A stretch of 64,000 bases of DNA. Source: a bacterium. Its GTDB lineage: Bacteria > Sumerlaeota > Sumerlaeia > SLMS01. Below, one piece after another: positions 32,821-41,808 of the stretch (positions are counted from its first letter, which is position 1; every line of letters begins with the position of its first letter). The DNA is taken from NCBI GenBank assembly GCA_016125005.1, contig WGMQ01000011.1:54583-118582 (forward strand). Reading direction: 5' to 3'. The notes beneath the pieces were generated by a model that was not told the DNA's origin, did no database searches, and saw only the letters and a program-made list of their open reading frames with translations. The position numbers and the translations under genes were made by a program.

Positions 32821-33375
32821 ATGCAGATCATTGAGACCGGGCGCCTGACCCTGAGGCCCTTCGGGGAGGGCGATGCAGCGGACCTCTTCGCCTATCTGCG
32901 CGCGCCCACGGCCCCCTGCTTCCTCTCGCTCAAGCTCGCAGACCTCGCTGAGGCGGAGATCGAGGTCAGGAAACGCGCCCTCGACGAGGGCAGCGTGGCG
33001 ATATGCCTGAAACAGACCGGCCAGGTCATCGGCGATCTGTTCGGCGGCGCCGGAGAAGATGAGGAGGACGAGACGACCTCGGTCGGCTGGCACCTCAATC
33101 CGCAATTCTGTGGCCGCGGATATGCCTTCGAAGCCGCAAGGGCGCTGCTCGACCATCTTTTCCGGGCAAAGGGTTTTCGCCGGATTTATGCCTATGTCGA
33201 AGACCACAACACGCCCTCGCAGCGCCTCTGCGAAAAGCTCGGCATGCGCCGGGAAGGCGTGTTCGTCGAGTTCGTATCGTTCACCAAGGACGATGCGGGC
33301 AATCCGATCTACGAAAACACCATGCAATACGCCATCCTGCGGCGCGAGTGGTTGTCTGGTGTTCCAGCAATCTGA
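32821..33375 (+). CDS. GNAT-family N-acetyltransferase (RimJ/RimL-like)
   Basis: This 184-residue protein has the start IIETGRLTLRPFGEGDAADLF, the GNAT beta-4/alpha-3 segment VGWHLNPQFCGRGYAFEAARALLDHLF (about 83-109) and RRIYAYVEDHNTPSQRLCEKLGMRREG (about 120-146), typical of RimJ/RimL ribosomal-protein N-acetyltransferase relatives. It transfers acetyl from acetyl-CoA to an amine; the acceptor is unknown. It is convergent with the DUF3788 gene. Confidence 0.9.
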   Translation: MQIIETGRLTLRPFGEGDAADLFAYLRAPTAPCFLSLKLADLAEAEIEVRKRALDEGSVAICLKQTGQVIGDLFGGAGEDEEDETTSVGWHLNPQFCGRGYAFEAARALLDHLFRAKGFRRIYAYVEDHNTPSQRLCEKLGMRREGVFVEFVSFTKDDAGNPIYENTMQYAILRREWLSGVPAI

Positions 33376-33397
33376 CCAGCGCCTGGCAGGACCGGCT

Positions 33398-33853
33398 TCA
33401 GGCACCGGCCTTGCGAGGGCGTTTGAGCGACAGAAGCTCGGTGACGTCCTTCAGTTCTTCTGCCGAAGAGATGCCGATCTTCAGCCATTTGCCATCTCGA
33501 TATGTCTCCGCCTCATCATAAAGCGCCATGAGGCGGGGGCTCAGTCTGTCGCGCCGCGCCTCGACCTTCTCCCGCTCTGCCTTTCCCAACACGACGACAG
33601 CAGAGAAGGCCTGGTATTCGGGCAGGAACGTACAGAAGGCCTTGGATTTCTTGTAGCGCAGGGACCAGCCGTGCTTCCTGCCGCCATAGATCCAGTCGGG
33701 AGTGAAGACGCCGGGATATGCTGCCTCGATCCAATCCCGCAACGCGGCCCACTGCTTGAACGCGTCCGGCCCGATCCAGTCGCGGATAGCCATATCGTCT
33801 GGCGGCGCTGATTTGTCGGTGATCCGGCTTCCGGCCTGGGGCGAATGTTCCAT
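33398..33853 (-). CDS. DUF3788-family protein
   Basis: This is a 151-residue soluble protein starting at ATG 33853, preceded by GAGGGA; the track start at 33913 has no such signal. Central segments YGGRKHGWSLRYKKSKAFCTFLPE and VVVLGKAEREKVEA are what I associate with DUF3788. The biochemical role is unknown. It is convergent with the GNAT gene and separated by about 320 bp from the MFS gene to its right; that gap (33854-34170) shows only shadow ORFs. Confidence 0.72.
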   Translation of the reverse strand: MEHSPQAGSRITDKSAPPDDMAIRDWIGPDAFKQWAALRDWIEAAYPGVFTPDWIYGGRKHGWSLRYKKSKAFCTFLPEYQAFSAVVVLGKAEREKVEARRDRLSPRLMALYDEAETYRDGKWLKIGISSAEELKDVTELLSLKRPRKAGA

Positions 33854-34170
33854 GCAGCAATCCCTCTTGTCCGCGGGAGCCTCGCAAATACGGCGAGAAC
33901 AGGAAAGGGTCATGAATTCCCGGTGGGCATCGCACCGGTAATGATCCGCAAAGGGGTCGCATCCGGCCGTCGCCGGCCATCATATGCGTTGGGCTGAATG
34001 TCGGCGGTGAAAAAGCTCGAATCGCTCGCGGTCGAATGGCGTTTGACCAGGGTGGCGATTGCGTCCTCGGATGGCCGGCACCAAAAGCGATCCGAGGCGG
34101 ACGATGTCGCAAAGGATGTGGAAAGCTGTTGATTCCGTGTTCTTTGCGCGATCCCGCCGAAATCGCCGTC

Positions 34171-35421
34171 TCAGGGCGTTTGCAGACCGGGGGCTCTTTC
34201 GTCGTCCGCCGTCAGTTGCAGAAGCGTGGCAAGGGTTCCCACGACGATCAGGCTTATCCAACTGAGCGAATAGCTGCCGCTCAACTGGTAGCTCAAGCCG
34301 CCGAGCCACGCGCCGAGAAAGGCGCCGACCTGATGGCTGAGGAACATCACGCCGAACAGGGCGCCGAAATTGGCCGGTCCGAACAGGCTGTTGATAAGGC
34401 CGCTGACGGGCGGAACGACGCTCAGCCAGAGAAAGCCCATCGTCGCAGCGAACACAAGTGTCGTCTCGATACTGACCGGCAAGGCGAAGAAGACGGCGAT
34501 GGACGCGGTCCGCAGCAGATATATCAATGCCAACACGTTCCGGTTGCCCCAGCGTTGGCTGAGATAGCCGGCGATCAGCGTGCCGAAGGCGTTGCATATG
34601 CCGATGAGCGCGATCGCCTGGGCGCTGACGGACGGTGGCAGGCCGCAAATGCCGATGAAGTTCGGCAGATGGGTCGCGATGAATATCAATTGGAACCCGC
34701 ACGCGAAAAAGGCCAGGGTGGTGATCACGAAAGTGCGGTTGGCGAGTGCTTCGATGATCGCGCGGCGGGCATCGACCGATTGGGACGGCGCCGCTGCACG
34801 TGCCTCAGCTTTGCCGCGCCGGAACAGCAGCGCAACCGCTGCCATCGACGCGGCAAGCAGCGCCAGCCCGCTCATGGAGGCCTGCCAGGACCAGCCTTCG
34901 ATCATCGCCTGCGCTGTCGGCGCGATGACGAAGGTGCCGAGTGAGCCGACCGCCGCAAGGATGGAGATTGCCGTCGCGCGCACCGCCGGCGCGGCAAGGC
35001 GCGACACCATGCCGACGAGCACGCCATGCGAGGTTCCCGCGACGGCGAGCCCGATCAGCAGGCCGCCGCCGAGATACAGCCCGACATGGCTGCCCGACGC
35101 GGTCAGATAGAGGCCGGCGCAATACAGCACCGACGCGATGACGACGACGAGGCGCCCGCCGAAGCGGTCACACAGAGCCCCCATGAAGGGTTGCCCGATG
35201 CCCCAGGCCAGATTCTGAATGGCCATGCCGAATCCGAAGGTCGCGACCGTGATGCCTGTGTCGCGCACAATCGGTTCCACGAACAGCCCGAGGCTTTGCC
35301 TGAGTCCCATGGAAAGGGAGAGGATGGTACCCGCGGCGACAAGCGAAAGGATCAGCGTTGGAGTCCACAGTCCGGCATGGCGGTTCGGCAAGGGCTTCCT
35401 CCTTATAAGAGAGGCCCTCAA
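34171..35421 (-). CDS. MFS transporter
   Basis: This 416-residue protein has about 12 membrane segments. It has the motif GQPFMGALCDRFGGRLVVV between TM2 and TM3, GLLIGLAVAGTSHGVLVGMVSRL around TM4/5, and the second-half equivalent GYLSQRWGNRNVLAL. It resembles the monocarboxylate/oxalate-formate-like branch of MFS. Substrate and direction are unknown. A TetR gene lies 58 bp upstream on the same strand, so the two are probably co-regulated. Confidence 0.88.
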   Translation of the reverse strand: MRASLIRRKPLPNRHAGLWTPTLILSLVAAGTILSLSMGLRQSLGLFVEPIVRDTGITVATFGFGMAIQNLAWGIGQPFMGALCDRFGGRLVVVIASVLYCAGLYLTASGSHVGLYLGGGLLIGLAVAGTSHGVLVGMVSRLAAPAVRATAISILAAVGSLGTFVIAPTAQAMIEGWSWQASMSGLALLAASMAAVALLFRRGKAEARAAAPSQSVDARRAIIEALANRTFVITTLAFFACGFQLIFIATHLPNFIGICGLPPSVSAQAIALIGICNAFGTLIAGYLSQRWGNRNVLALIYLLRTASIAVFFALPVSIETTLVFAATMGFLWLSVVPPVSGLINSLFGPANFGALFGVMFLSHQVGAFLGAWLGGLSYQLSGSYSLSWISLIVVGTLATLLQLTADDERAPGLQTP

Positions 35422-35479
35422 GATAGAGGTGAGCCGAGATCGGGAAACTCACTATTGAGTATACATCGGGGCCCGCACT

Positions 35480-36079
35480 TCAGGCCATCTGCGTCTCCGG
35501 CGGGGGCGGCGCTTCGCAAAGCCCGGCTGACACGAGTGCGACCGCCGCCTTGCCTGCAGCCAGTGCGTAGGAGACATCACGGTGGATCAGCATGTGGGCG
35601 ATGGCGCCCTCAAGGAGGATCATGACCTGCCGTCCCGCCAGCGCCGGGTGTGAAACGCCGCCGCTCGCCAATTCCTCCGCAAGCCAGTGCTCGAACCGCT
35701 TCTTGTGATCCGCCGCCATCACGACAGCCGGATGCCCAGGCTGACCGGCGAGTTCCACCGCAGCGCGGGTGAACCCGCAACCGCGCCAATTCGGCCTGCC
35801 TGCATACTCCGCCAGCGCGCAGAACATCGCCATGATTCGATCGGGCAACGGCCTGTCATCGTTGCCCAGCCAGTTTCTATATCGTTCGACCGTCGGGGCA
35901 TCGCGTGCCCCCAGATAGGCGGCGATCAGCGCGTCCTTGCTTTCAAAGTGATAATAGAGGCTGCGTTTCGTGACACCGGCGCGTTCCGAGATCGCGTCCA
36001 CGCTCACACTGCGCAGCCCATGCCCGTAGAACAGAGCTTCCGCAGCGCCGATGATCCTGGATCGAGTCGTTTCTTCCAT
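35480..36079 (-). CDS. TetR/AcrR-family transcriptional regulator
   Basis: This is a 199-residue protein from ATG 36079; the ORF extension to 36343 is not TetR-like. The HTH is at about 1-48 (RSRIIGAAEALFYGHGLRSVSVDAISERAGVTKRSLYYHFESKDAL). The ligand domain includes GCGFTRAAVELAGQPGHPAVVMAADHK, typical of the TetR_C subgroup of AcrR-like repressors. It is upstream of, and on the same strand as, the MFS gene, which it likely controls. The 36080-36395 region before it contains an 18-bp inverted repeat. Confidence 0.9.
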   Translation of the reverse strand: MEETTRSRIIGAAEALFYGHGLRSVSVDAISERAGVTKRSLYYHFESKDALIAAYLGARDAPTVERYRNWLGNDDRPLPDRIMAMFCALAEYAGRPNWRGCGFTRAAVELAGQPGHPAVVMAADHKKRFEHWLAEELASGGVSHPALAGRQVMILLEGAIAHMLIHRDVSYALAAGKAAVALVSAGLCEAPPPPETQMA

Positions 36080-36395
36080 TGGCTTCTGGTTTCTTGAAGT
36101 TGACGAAAACCTGGCGCAGTCGGGATGTCCAATGTACGCTCTTTCAGGGCGATGAGTAGTTCCAATCCGACTTCGATGTCGGCCGTTGCGGGAGAACCAT
36201 CTCTTGGATTGGGGTATCCTTGCCGCATGCCGGCCGGCAATGTCCAATATCTGCGATTGCGGAAGCCCTGGCGCCGGACTTGATGTTCGAACGAACATCT
36301 GCTGCCTGCCAGCGCTGCCATCTCGGCCGGCCATCGCCCGCATCCGCGATCATGTTCGGTTGAATTCGGCAGCTGAAATCTCAAGTGGCAGGTCA
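36080..36395. other. Intergenic stretch with an 18-bp inverted repeat (36282-36299)
   Basis: No gene is supported in this 316-bp stretch between the TetR gene and the beta-propeller gene. GATGTTCG-AA-CGAACATC (36282-36299) has perfect 8-bp arms and is the only structured element I see. It lies about 200 bp upstream of the TetR start and could be its operator, although the distance is large. Confidence 0.5.
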
Positions 36396-37046
36396 TCAGC
36401 TGGCGGCTGTTGTTCGCCCCGGCCTGCGGATCGAGCGCACCGTGGCGCTGTCTCCACCTCCGCAGAAAAAGCGATCGCCGCCATCGGATTCGAGCCCCGA
36501 AACCCCGGTCCCCACCGGCATGGCCAGCCGCTCCAGCACTTCCCCGCTCGAAGGATCGATGCGGCGGATATCGCTTTCATTGTCCTCCCAGGTGCCATGC
36601 CAGAGCTCGCCGTCGACCCAGGTGACGCCCGTGACGAAGCGATCGGTTTCTATCGTGCCGAGCACCGTGCCCGTTTCGGGGTCCACCTGATGGATCTTGC
36701 GACCGCGATGCTGCCCGACCCAAAGGCAGCCTTCCGCCCAGGCAAGGCCGGAATCGCCCCCATCGCCGGGTGCCGGGATCGTGGCCAGCACCTCGCCGGT
36801 CTTTGGATCGATCTTCCGTATCACCGCGTTCGCGATCTGGAACAGGTGCTTGCCATCGAATGCGGTGCCGGCATCGGCGGCAACATCGAGCGAGCCCAGC
36901 ACATCCCCGGTGTCCGGATCGAAAGCGTTCAGCCTGGCGCCTGTCGCCATCCAGACCCGGCGGCCGTCAAAGCTGACCCCATGCACATTATCCACGTCGG
37001 GAAACGGACCGTATTCCCGGATGATTTCGGCGACTGTGTGTTTCAT
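36396..37046 (-). CDS. Vgb/SMP-30-like beta-propeller protein
   Basis: This 216-residue protein is built of repeated blades of the form x-I-(D/R)-x-x-(D)-P-x-T-G-x-V-L (for example AFDPDTGDVLGSL, KIDPKTGEVLATI, QVDPETGTVLGTI, RIDPSSGEVLERL), about five to six copies at roughly 40-residue spacing. No signal peptide is evident, so it is probably cytoplasmic. Relatives include streptogramin-lyase-like and glutamine-cyclotransferase-like propellers; no catalytic residue set was identified. It starts 9 bp after the stop of the TPR/HTH gene, so they form one unit divergent from the small membrane/DUF899 genes. Confidence 0.78.
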   Translation of the reverse strand: MKHTVAEIIREYGPFPDVDNVHGVSFDGRRVWMATGARLNAFDPDTGDVLGSLDVAADAGTAFDGKHLFQIANAVIRKIDPKTGEVLATIPAPGDGGDSGLAWAEGCLWVGQHRGRKIHQVDPETGTVLGTIETDRFVTGVTWVDGELWHGTWEDNESDIRRIDPSSGEVLERLAMPVGTGVSGLESDGGDRFFCGGGDSATVRSIRRPGRTTAAS

Positions 37047-37055
37047 GTCTTCATC

Positions 37056-38276
37056 CTAGCCCGCAATTCCGTTGGCGGGGAGCAACAAGCTTGTCGGGAA
37101 ACCCGGAACGCTCGTTGCGATCCAGCGACGTGCGCGTCCCTGGCCGAACCATTCAACCTTACCGCCTTCCGCAAGGGCTTCGAGCGCGCGCTGCACCGTG
37201 CGCGCACTGACGTCGAGCGCCAGCGCCAGCGCGGAACTGGACCAGGCCTCGCCATCGGCGAGAAGCGCCAGCACGTCGCCATGCTCGACTTCGACGGGCG
37301 GGGCAAGAACTGCGGCCCCGCCGGCTTCATGTGGTTCAAGTACAAAGCCTCGTTCGGTGGCGCGTATCTCCGCCAGCAGGCTGATCGCTTCGCGCAAGCG
37401 CCCGATCTCAACCCGCAGTCGCGCGCGGTGCGATTCATCTGCATCCCGGGCACGAAAGGCGCGGGCGAGGAGTTGTTCCCGCGAGGCGTCTTCCGGCCAG
37501 GACTCGCCGAGCGCACGCGCAAGTGCGAACAGGACCGGACGACTGGCCAGGGAAATGGTGGCCGTCCTGGCGCGCACGACATTCCGGCACGCATCGACGA
37601 TGAGCGTATTCGATGCCATCATCGCCTCGACCTCTTCTATCCGAAGCAGCCGTTCGCCATCGCGCCCAATCAGCCGCGCGGCCGGCGCCTCGAACGCCCG
37701 CACGGCTCGATCGACCTCGACCTTCAATGCGGCATTTCCAACCCTGGCGGCGGCGCGTCGTGCGCGATCGATGGCATCACGCGCCGGGCTGGCGCGAATG
37801 CGGCGTATTGCAATGCCGACGGCTACCAGTTCGCAGCCCGCGCGCGACGTCACCGGCAATGCGCCGACATCGAACTCGCCTAGGATCTGCTCCGCCTCGT
37901 CGAGGCGGCCGATCAACAGCAGGCGCCTTGCCTCGAGATAGGCGGCATGCGCGGCGTTCGCGCGGTCTCCATACGCCTCCAGCGTCGACCGGGCGGCGCC
38001 GAGGCCTTCCATGGGCCGGCCAAGATCGCGCGAAACCAATGCGATCTCGGCTTCGGCGACGGTGCATCGCGCGCGGGCCAGGGGCTGTTTGCCGCCGAAA
38101 GCGCGCGCCGCGTTTCCCAACAACTCCCTTGCGCGCACGAGATCGCCCAACTGCGCCATGGCGATACCGCGCAGGGCAAGCGCCGGAGCGTCGTCGCGCA
38201 ATGCGATGCGCTTGAGGGCTGCAAGCGGATCGCCCTTCGCAAGCGAGCGCGCTGCAGAGGCAATCAGAGAGTCCAT
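37056..38276 (-). CDS. TPR-like protein with C-terminal helix-turn-helix
   Basis: The protein has about 406 residues if started at ATG 38276 (MDSLIASAARSL); a start at 38324 is also possible. The N-terminal half (about 1-200) is Ala/Leu/Arg-rich helical repeat resembling TPR. The C-terminal part (about 335-385) carries an HTH (VLALLADGEAWSSSALALALDVSARTVQRALEALAEGGKVEWFG). It is probably a transcription factor controlling itself and neighbours, by analogy with similar two-part proteins. It is co-transcribed with the propeller gene and divergent from the small membrane protein at 38389. Confidence 0.72.
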   Translation of the reverse strand: MDSLIASAARSLAKGDPLAALKRIALRDDAPALALRGIAMAQLGDLVRARELLGNAARAFGGKQPLARARCTVAEAEIALVSRDLGRPMEGLGAARSTLEAYGDRANAAHAAYLEARRLLLIGRLDEAEQILGEFDVGALPVTSRAGCELVAVGIAIRRIRASPARDAIDRARRAAARVGNAALKVEVDRAVRAFEAPAARLIGRDGERLLRIEEVEAMMASNTLIVDACRNVVRARTATISLASRPVLFALARALGESWPEDASREQLLARAFRARDADESHRARLRVEIGRLREAISLLAEIRATERGFVLEPHEAGGAAVLAPPVEVEHGDVLALLADGEAWSSSALALALDVSARTVQRALEALAEGGKVEWFGQGRARRWIATSVPGFPTSLLLPANGIAG

Positions 38277-38388
38277 CGAAATCCCGTCACACTTGTTACT
38301 CCCGTTCTCCTGCCGTTCTACCATACATCTCCGTCATGTTCAGCGCCGCAAGTGGCGGCGACGATTGGCTGGAAGTTCGAGGATGACG

Positions 38389-38673
38389 ATGTTCACACTG
38401 GCAAGAAGACGCCCTCCCGAAGGCCGGCAATCGCGCAATGCCGCAAGCTGGCTCGGTCTTGCCGCTTCGCCGACCTTCGCGCTGATGGCCTGGGTCTCGG
38501 CGAATGACATGCAAGGCATGCTGTGCGCGTCGGGGCCTGGCATTCTGCCCATCGGCGGCATGGCCTTCATGTACCTGCTGATGAGCCTGTTTCACCTGTC
38601 GCCCTGGCTGAAGCTCGCTTCCGCCCCCTCGCGACAACGCACGCAACTAACGTCCCAAACCCGAGGAGACTGA
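38389..38673 (+). CDS. Small two-helix membrane protein, unknown function
   Basis: This is a 94-residue protein from ATG 38389 (GAGG 8 bp upstream); ATG 38383 is an alternative. The long ORF in the track begins inside the antisense TPR/HTH gene and is not the true start. It has two hydrophobic segments, SWLGLAASPTFALMAWVSA and GILPIGGMAFMYLLMSLFHL, flanked by basic ends. It lies 2 bp before the DUF899 gene, so it is co-translated. I do not recognise the family. Confidence 0.65.
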   Translation: MFTLARRRPPEGRQSRNAASWLGLAASPTFALMAWVSANDMQGMLCASGPGILPIGGMAFMYLLMSLFHLSPWLKLASAPSRQRTQLTSQTRGD

Positions 38674-38675
38674 TC

Positions 38676-39383
38676 ATGCAACACGCAATCGTTTCACGCC
38701 AAGACTGGCTCGCTGCGCGCAGGGCGCTTCTGGCCAGGGAACTCGAGATGACCCACGCGCTCGACGCCCTGCGCGCCGAGCGCCGGCAGATGCCCTGGGT
38801 CAGGATCGAAAAGGGCCATGTCTTCGACGGCCCGGACGGCAAATGCACCCTGGTCGACCTGTTCGGCGATCGCAGCCAGCTCGCAGTTTATCACTTCATG
38901 CTCACGCCGGGCTCGGATCATATTTGCCCGGGCTGTTCCTACACGATGGACCACGTCGACGCTGCGCGCCAGCATTTCGAGCAGGCCGACCTCGCCTTCG
39001 CCGCGATATCGCGTGCGCCTATCGCCCGGATCGAGCAGGTAAAAGCCCGGATGGGCTGGAATTTCCCCTGGGTCTCGTCCGGTGACGGCGACTTCAACTA
39101 CGAGTTCGGTGTGTCGTTCACCGAGGCGGATCGTGCCGCCGGCCGCGCGCTCTACAACTACGACAAGTTCAGGATCCAGAGGTCTGCGGACATGTTCGGC
39201 GTCAGCATCTTCGTCAAGGACGACGATGGCGACATCTTCCACACCTACTCGACCTATCATCGCGGCACCGAACTGCTGATGGGCGCCTTCAACTGGCTCG
39301 ACCTGGCTCCCAAGGGCCGCAACGAGACCGGCGGCACCATGAGCTGGGTTCGTCTGCATGACGAGTACCCGCGAGGCGAATAG
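38676..39383 (+). CDS. DUF899-family thioredoxin-like protein (copy 1)
   Basis: The 235-residue protein opens VSRQDWLAARRALLARELEMTHALDALRAERRQMPWVRIEK, the standard DUF899 start. A thioredoxin-like core follows with CPGCSYTMDHVD (about 84-95), where Cys takes the redox-like position, and ends in a GAFNWLDLAPKGRNE segment. The true start is ATG 38676 behind GAGGAG; the upstream part of the ORF belongs to the membrane-protein region. The function is uncharacterised; a thiol-redox or peroxide-related role is inferred from the fold. A second copy follows 54 bp downstream. Confidence 0.85.
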   Translation: MQHAIVSRQDWLAARRALLARELEMTHALDALRAERRQMPWVRIEKGHVFDGPDGKCTLVDLFGDRSQLAVYHFMLTPGSDHICPGCSYTMDHVDAARQHFEQADLAFAAISRAPIARIEQVKARMGWNFPWVSSGDGDFNYEFGVSFTEADRAAGRALYNYDKFRIQRSADMFGVSIFVKDDDGDIFHTYSTYHRGTELLMGAFNWLDLAPKGRNETGGTMSWVRLHDEYPRGE

Positions 39384-39437
39384 CCGGTTCGCGCGATATC
39401 CCGGTTCGAACGCACACAATCTGGAGGATCCGGAACC

Positions 39438-40163
39438 ATGACGACATCAGTTGCGACCGGCCGTGAAGGCGAACGGTCCGCAATGCGGACGCCGCCAATC
39501 GTGTCGGCTGAGGAGTGGAAGGCCGCGTGGGAGGAACTGCTAGTGAAGGAGAAGGCGCATACGCGGGCTCGCGACGCGCTTGCCGCCGAACGACGACGGA
39601 TGCCCTGGCTGGCGGTCGAGAAGGATTATGCCTTTGTCGGACCGAATGGCCGCGTGAGCCTCATCGACCTGTTCGATGGCCGCCGGCAGCTGATCGTCTA
39701 TCGCGCCTTCATGGATACCGGTGTCGGGCGCTGGCCGGAGCATGGCTGCATCGGTTGTTCAATGGTCGCCGACCAGGTCGCGCACCCGGCGCATCTGGGC
39801 GCCCGCGACACCAGCCTTGCCTTCGTGTCGCGCGGATCGCAAGGCGACATTCAGCGCCTGAAGACAAGGATGGGCTGGGAACATATTCCCTGGTACACGC
39901 TGACGGACGATTTCGATGCCGACTTCGGCGTGGATGAATGGCACGGCACGAATGCGTTCATTCGCGATGGCAACCGCGTGTTCCGCACCGGCTTCATCAA
40001 CGGCCGTGGCGACGAGCAGATGGGGAGCACCTGGAACTATCTCGACATGACGGCTCTTGGCCGCCAGGAGACGTGGGAGGACTCACCCGAAGGCTATCCC
40101 CGGACTCCGCCATACCAATGGTGGGTCTGGCACGACGAGGCGACGGATCCGCATCGCGAATAG
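39438..40163 (+). CDS. DUF899-family thioredoxin-like protein (copy 2)
   Basis: This 241-residue protein is parallel to copy 1: SAEEWKAAWEELLVKEKAHTRARDALAAERRRMPWLAVEKDYAF, then GCIGCSMVADQVAH with the CxxC-like pair at about 98-101, then GTNAFIRDGNRVFRTGF and GSTWNYLDMTALGRQE. The two copies are clearly paralogous but diverged, so it is not a recent duplication. It is on the same strand as copy 1 and convergent with the DUF6958-like gene. Confidence 0.85.
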   Translation: MTTSVATGREGERSAMRTPPIVSAEEWKAAWEELLVKEKAHTRARDALAAERRRMPWLAVEKDYAFVGPNGRVSLIDLFDGRRQLIVYRAFMDTGVGRWPEHGCIGCSMVADQVAHPAHLGARDTSLAFVSRGSQGDIQRLKTRMGWEHIPWYTLTDDFDADFGVDEWHGTNAFIRDGNRVFRTGFINGRGDEQMGSTWNYLDMTALGRQETWEDSPEGYPRTPPYQWWVWHDEATDPHRE

Positions 40164-40327
40164 GGGGTCGGAGCTTTGGAGAAACTGCGGTGCATCGGTC
40201 ATTTGGCAGGCGAAATCACCGCAGGGGCGGCCGGCGCTGATCGCGCGCTTCCTGTCGGCGCCAGACATTCCAATCATCCGTCATGGCTTCGCTTCGCCGG
40301 TGACGTCATGGCGATCATCCAAGACGA

Positions 40328-40642
40328 TCAGATTCCGCCACTGCCACCCCGATACAGTCGGATCGGCTTGGTCAGGCTGCGCGCAATCATCCCCCTGGCT
40401 TCCAGATCGAGCTGAACTGCCTTCAACCACCAGCCCGCAGTTTTGCCTTCCGGGTAGAGATCGCCGGGAAGACGCGGGAGCAGTGCCGACTTGATGTTTG
40501 CGACGGTCGCCCCGGGCGCACGGTCCGGCAGGACCGCCAGCAGCGTCTCGCGCATGGCGTCATATTTTGCGCGGTTCACGCGTTCGGTCCTGCCCGGCGC
40601 GTTGACATTCCGGATCTCGATCTTCTCGTCAGGCGCCGACAT
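40328..40642 (-). CDS. DUF6958-like small protein
   Basis: This 104-residue soluble protein starts at MSAPDEKIEIRNVNAPGRTERVNRAKYDAMRETLLAVLP. I associate it with the DUF6958 family, where the middle ANIKSALLPRLPGDLYPEGKTAGWWLKAVQLDLEARGMIAR is conserved. It looks like a wHTH-type fold (helices then KPIRLYR) but the function is unknown. Its start overlaps the end of the truncated GFA-like ORF by 14 bp. Confidence 0.65.
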   Translation of the reverse strand: MSAPDEKIEIRNVNAPGRTERVNRAKYDAMRETLLAVLPDRAPGATVANIKSALLPRLPGDLYPEGKTAGWWLKAVQLDLEARGMIARSLTKPIRLYRGGSGGI

Positions 40643-40862
40643 CGAGCACGCCTTCGATGCAACGGACACGATCCTTGCGGAACATCTCCGTCCGTGTGCC
40701 TTCCGTCGTTTCCCGCAGGCGCGGCGCGCCCGGCAAGGCCTCCAGCACGCCTGCCGTGGTCCGGCACGACGTGCACAGGCATTCGGTGCTCATGATCGGG
40801 GTTCCTTCGGCCTCCATTTCAACCGCGCCGCAGCGGCATTGCAGCTTTGTTGCCTCGCCCAT
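40629..40862 (-). CDS. GFA-like zinc protein, truncated
   Basis: This 77-residue ORF has the N-terminal zinc-ribbon of the glutathione-dependent formaldehyde-activating-like family (LQCRCGAVEMEAEG and ECLCTSCRTTAG, four Cys). Family members are usually 120-160 residues and continue with a second Cys-containing strand set. Here the frame stops after FRKDRVRCIEGVLDVGA and runs into the DUF6958 start. It is either a decayed remnant or a short stand-alone zinc protein; I favour a remnant. Confidence 0.6.
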   Translation of the reverse strand: MGEATKLQCRCGAVEMEAEGTPIMSTECLCTSCRTTAGVLEALPGAPRLRETTEGTRTEMFRKDRVRCIEGVLDVGA

Positions 40863-40947
40863 GCTTCAACCTTTCAAACGCGTCAAACAAACCCCGCCAA
40901 TCGACGAAAACCCGCGACGCGCAGGCAGATCGAGTTCCCCGCGACGG

Positions 40948-41712
40948 TCATTGCGCATTCCTCCCCGTTTCGTGTGGGGGCAGTCGATCAGCCACCGTTG
41001 CGGAATCGAACAAGGGTTCGAAGCCCGCCCACATCATCCGCATTCCGTCGAAGGGCATCTGGGACATGTCCATATCGCCCATCTCGGCTTCCATCGCCTT
41101 GGCGGCGGCGTCACAGGTGGCGCGGTCGGGCCAAGCCACCCAGCTGAACATTGGCACTTCTCCTTCTTCCGCCTTGGTTGCACGGTAGAAATCCGTGACC
41201 TTGCCGCGCGGAACGTCTTCTCCCCACCCCTCGACCATGCCAACGGCGCCGCCGTTCTCGAACATCTTCCAGCCCTCGTCGGCCATCGCGGCATAGGCCG
41301 CCTTGTTCTTTTCCGGCACTGCCAGAAGGAAGCCCTGGTAGTATCCTGCCCGATCGCGCGTTCCCCCTTCATAGACCGGGACAAATCCGCCGAAGATCAT
41401 GCGGCCGCCATCGAACGGCATCTCCGGCAGTTTGTTCATGGCCGTCTCGTCCTGCATCTTCTGCCAGGCGGCATCCGCCGTCGCCCTGTCTGGCCATTCG
41501 ATCCGGGAGAACACGATGGTTTCGTCGTTCGCGGCATCCACGGCGCCGTAGAAATCCGTGACCTTGCCCCTGGGCACATCGACGCCCCAGCTCTCGACCA
41601 TGCGGGTGGCGCCGTAGGATTTGAACAGCGGCCAGGTCGCCGCGATATGGTCGGTGTATTTTTCCTTGTTGGCGGTCGGCACCGCCGCCACTGCACCTGT
41701 GAAGTAGGTCAT
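40948..41712 (-). CDS. Double DUF1428 protein
   Basis: The 254-residue protein is composed of two homologous units of about 118 residues: MTYFTGAVAAVPTANKEKYTDH... and YYQGFLLAVPEKNKAAYAAM..., each with V(E)xWGxDVPRGKVTDFY, xWPDRATxDAA and MPFDGxRMxxxGFxP. DUF1428 proteins are normally a single ferredoxin-like unit that dimerises, so this fusion forms its own pseudo-dimer. The function is unknown. It is divergent from the HxlR regulator 96 bp away, suggesting control by it. Confidence 0.85.
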   Translation of the reverse strand: MTYFTGAVAAVPTANKEKYTDHIAATWPLFKSYGATRMVESWGVDVPRGKVTDFYGAVDAANDETIVFSRIEWPDRATADAAWQKMQDETAMNKLPEMPFDGGRMIFGGFVPVYEGGTRDRAGYYQGFLLAVPEKNKAAYAAMADEGWKMFENGGAVGMVEGWGEDVPRGKVTDFYRATKAEEGEVPMFSWVAWPDRATCDAAAKAMEAEMGDMDMSQMPFDGMRMMWAGFEPLFDSATVADRLPPHETGRNAQ

Positions 41713-41808
41713 CCCTCTCTCCCTTGCGTGGAGCCCTGTCCGGGGGTTTCCGCTTGCCGTTTCAGGCTGCCAGAATTAGTATGAAAAAACAACTGACAGA
41801 ATTGAAAC

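Noticed and set aside
36282-36299. LexA (SOS) box
   Set aside because: Alphaproteobacterial LexA sites are direct repeats of GTTC spaced 7 bp; this is an inverted repeat and does not fit.
36186-37883. 565-aa plus-strand ORF
   Set aside because: Antisense to the beta-propeller and TPR/HTH genes, which have clear family features and good spacing.
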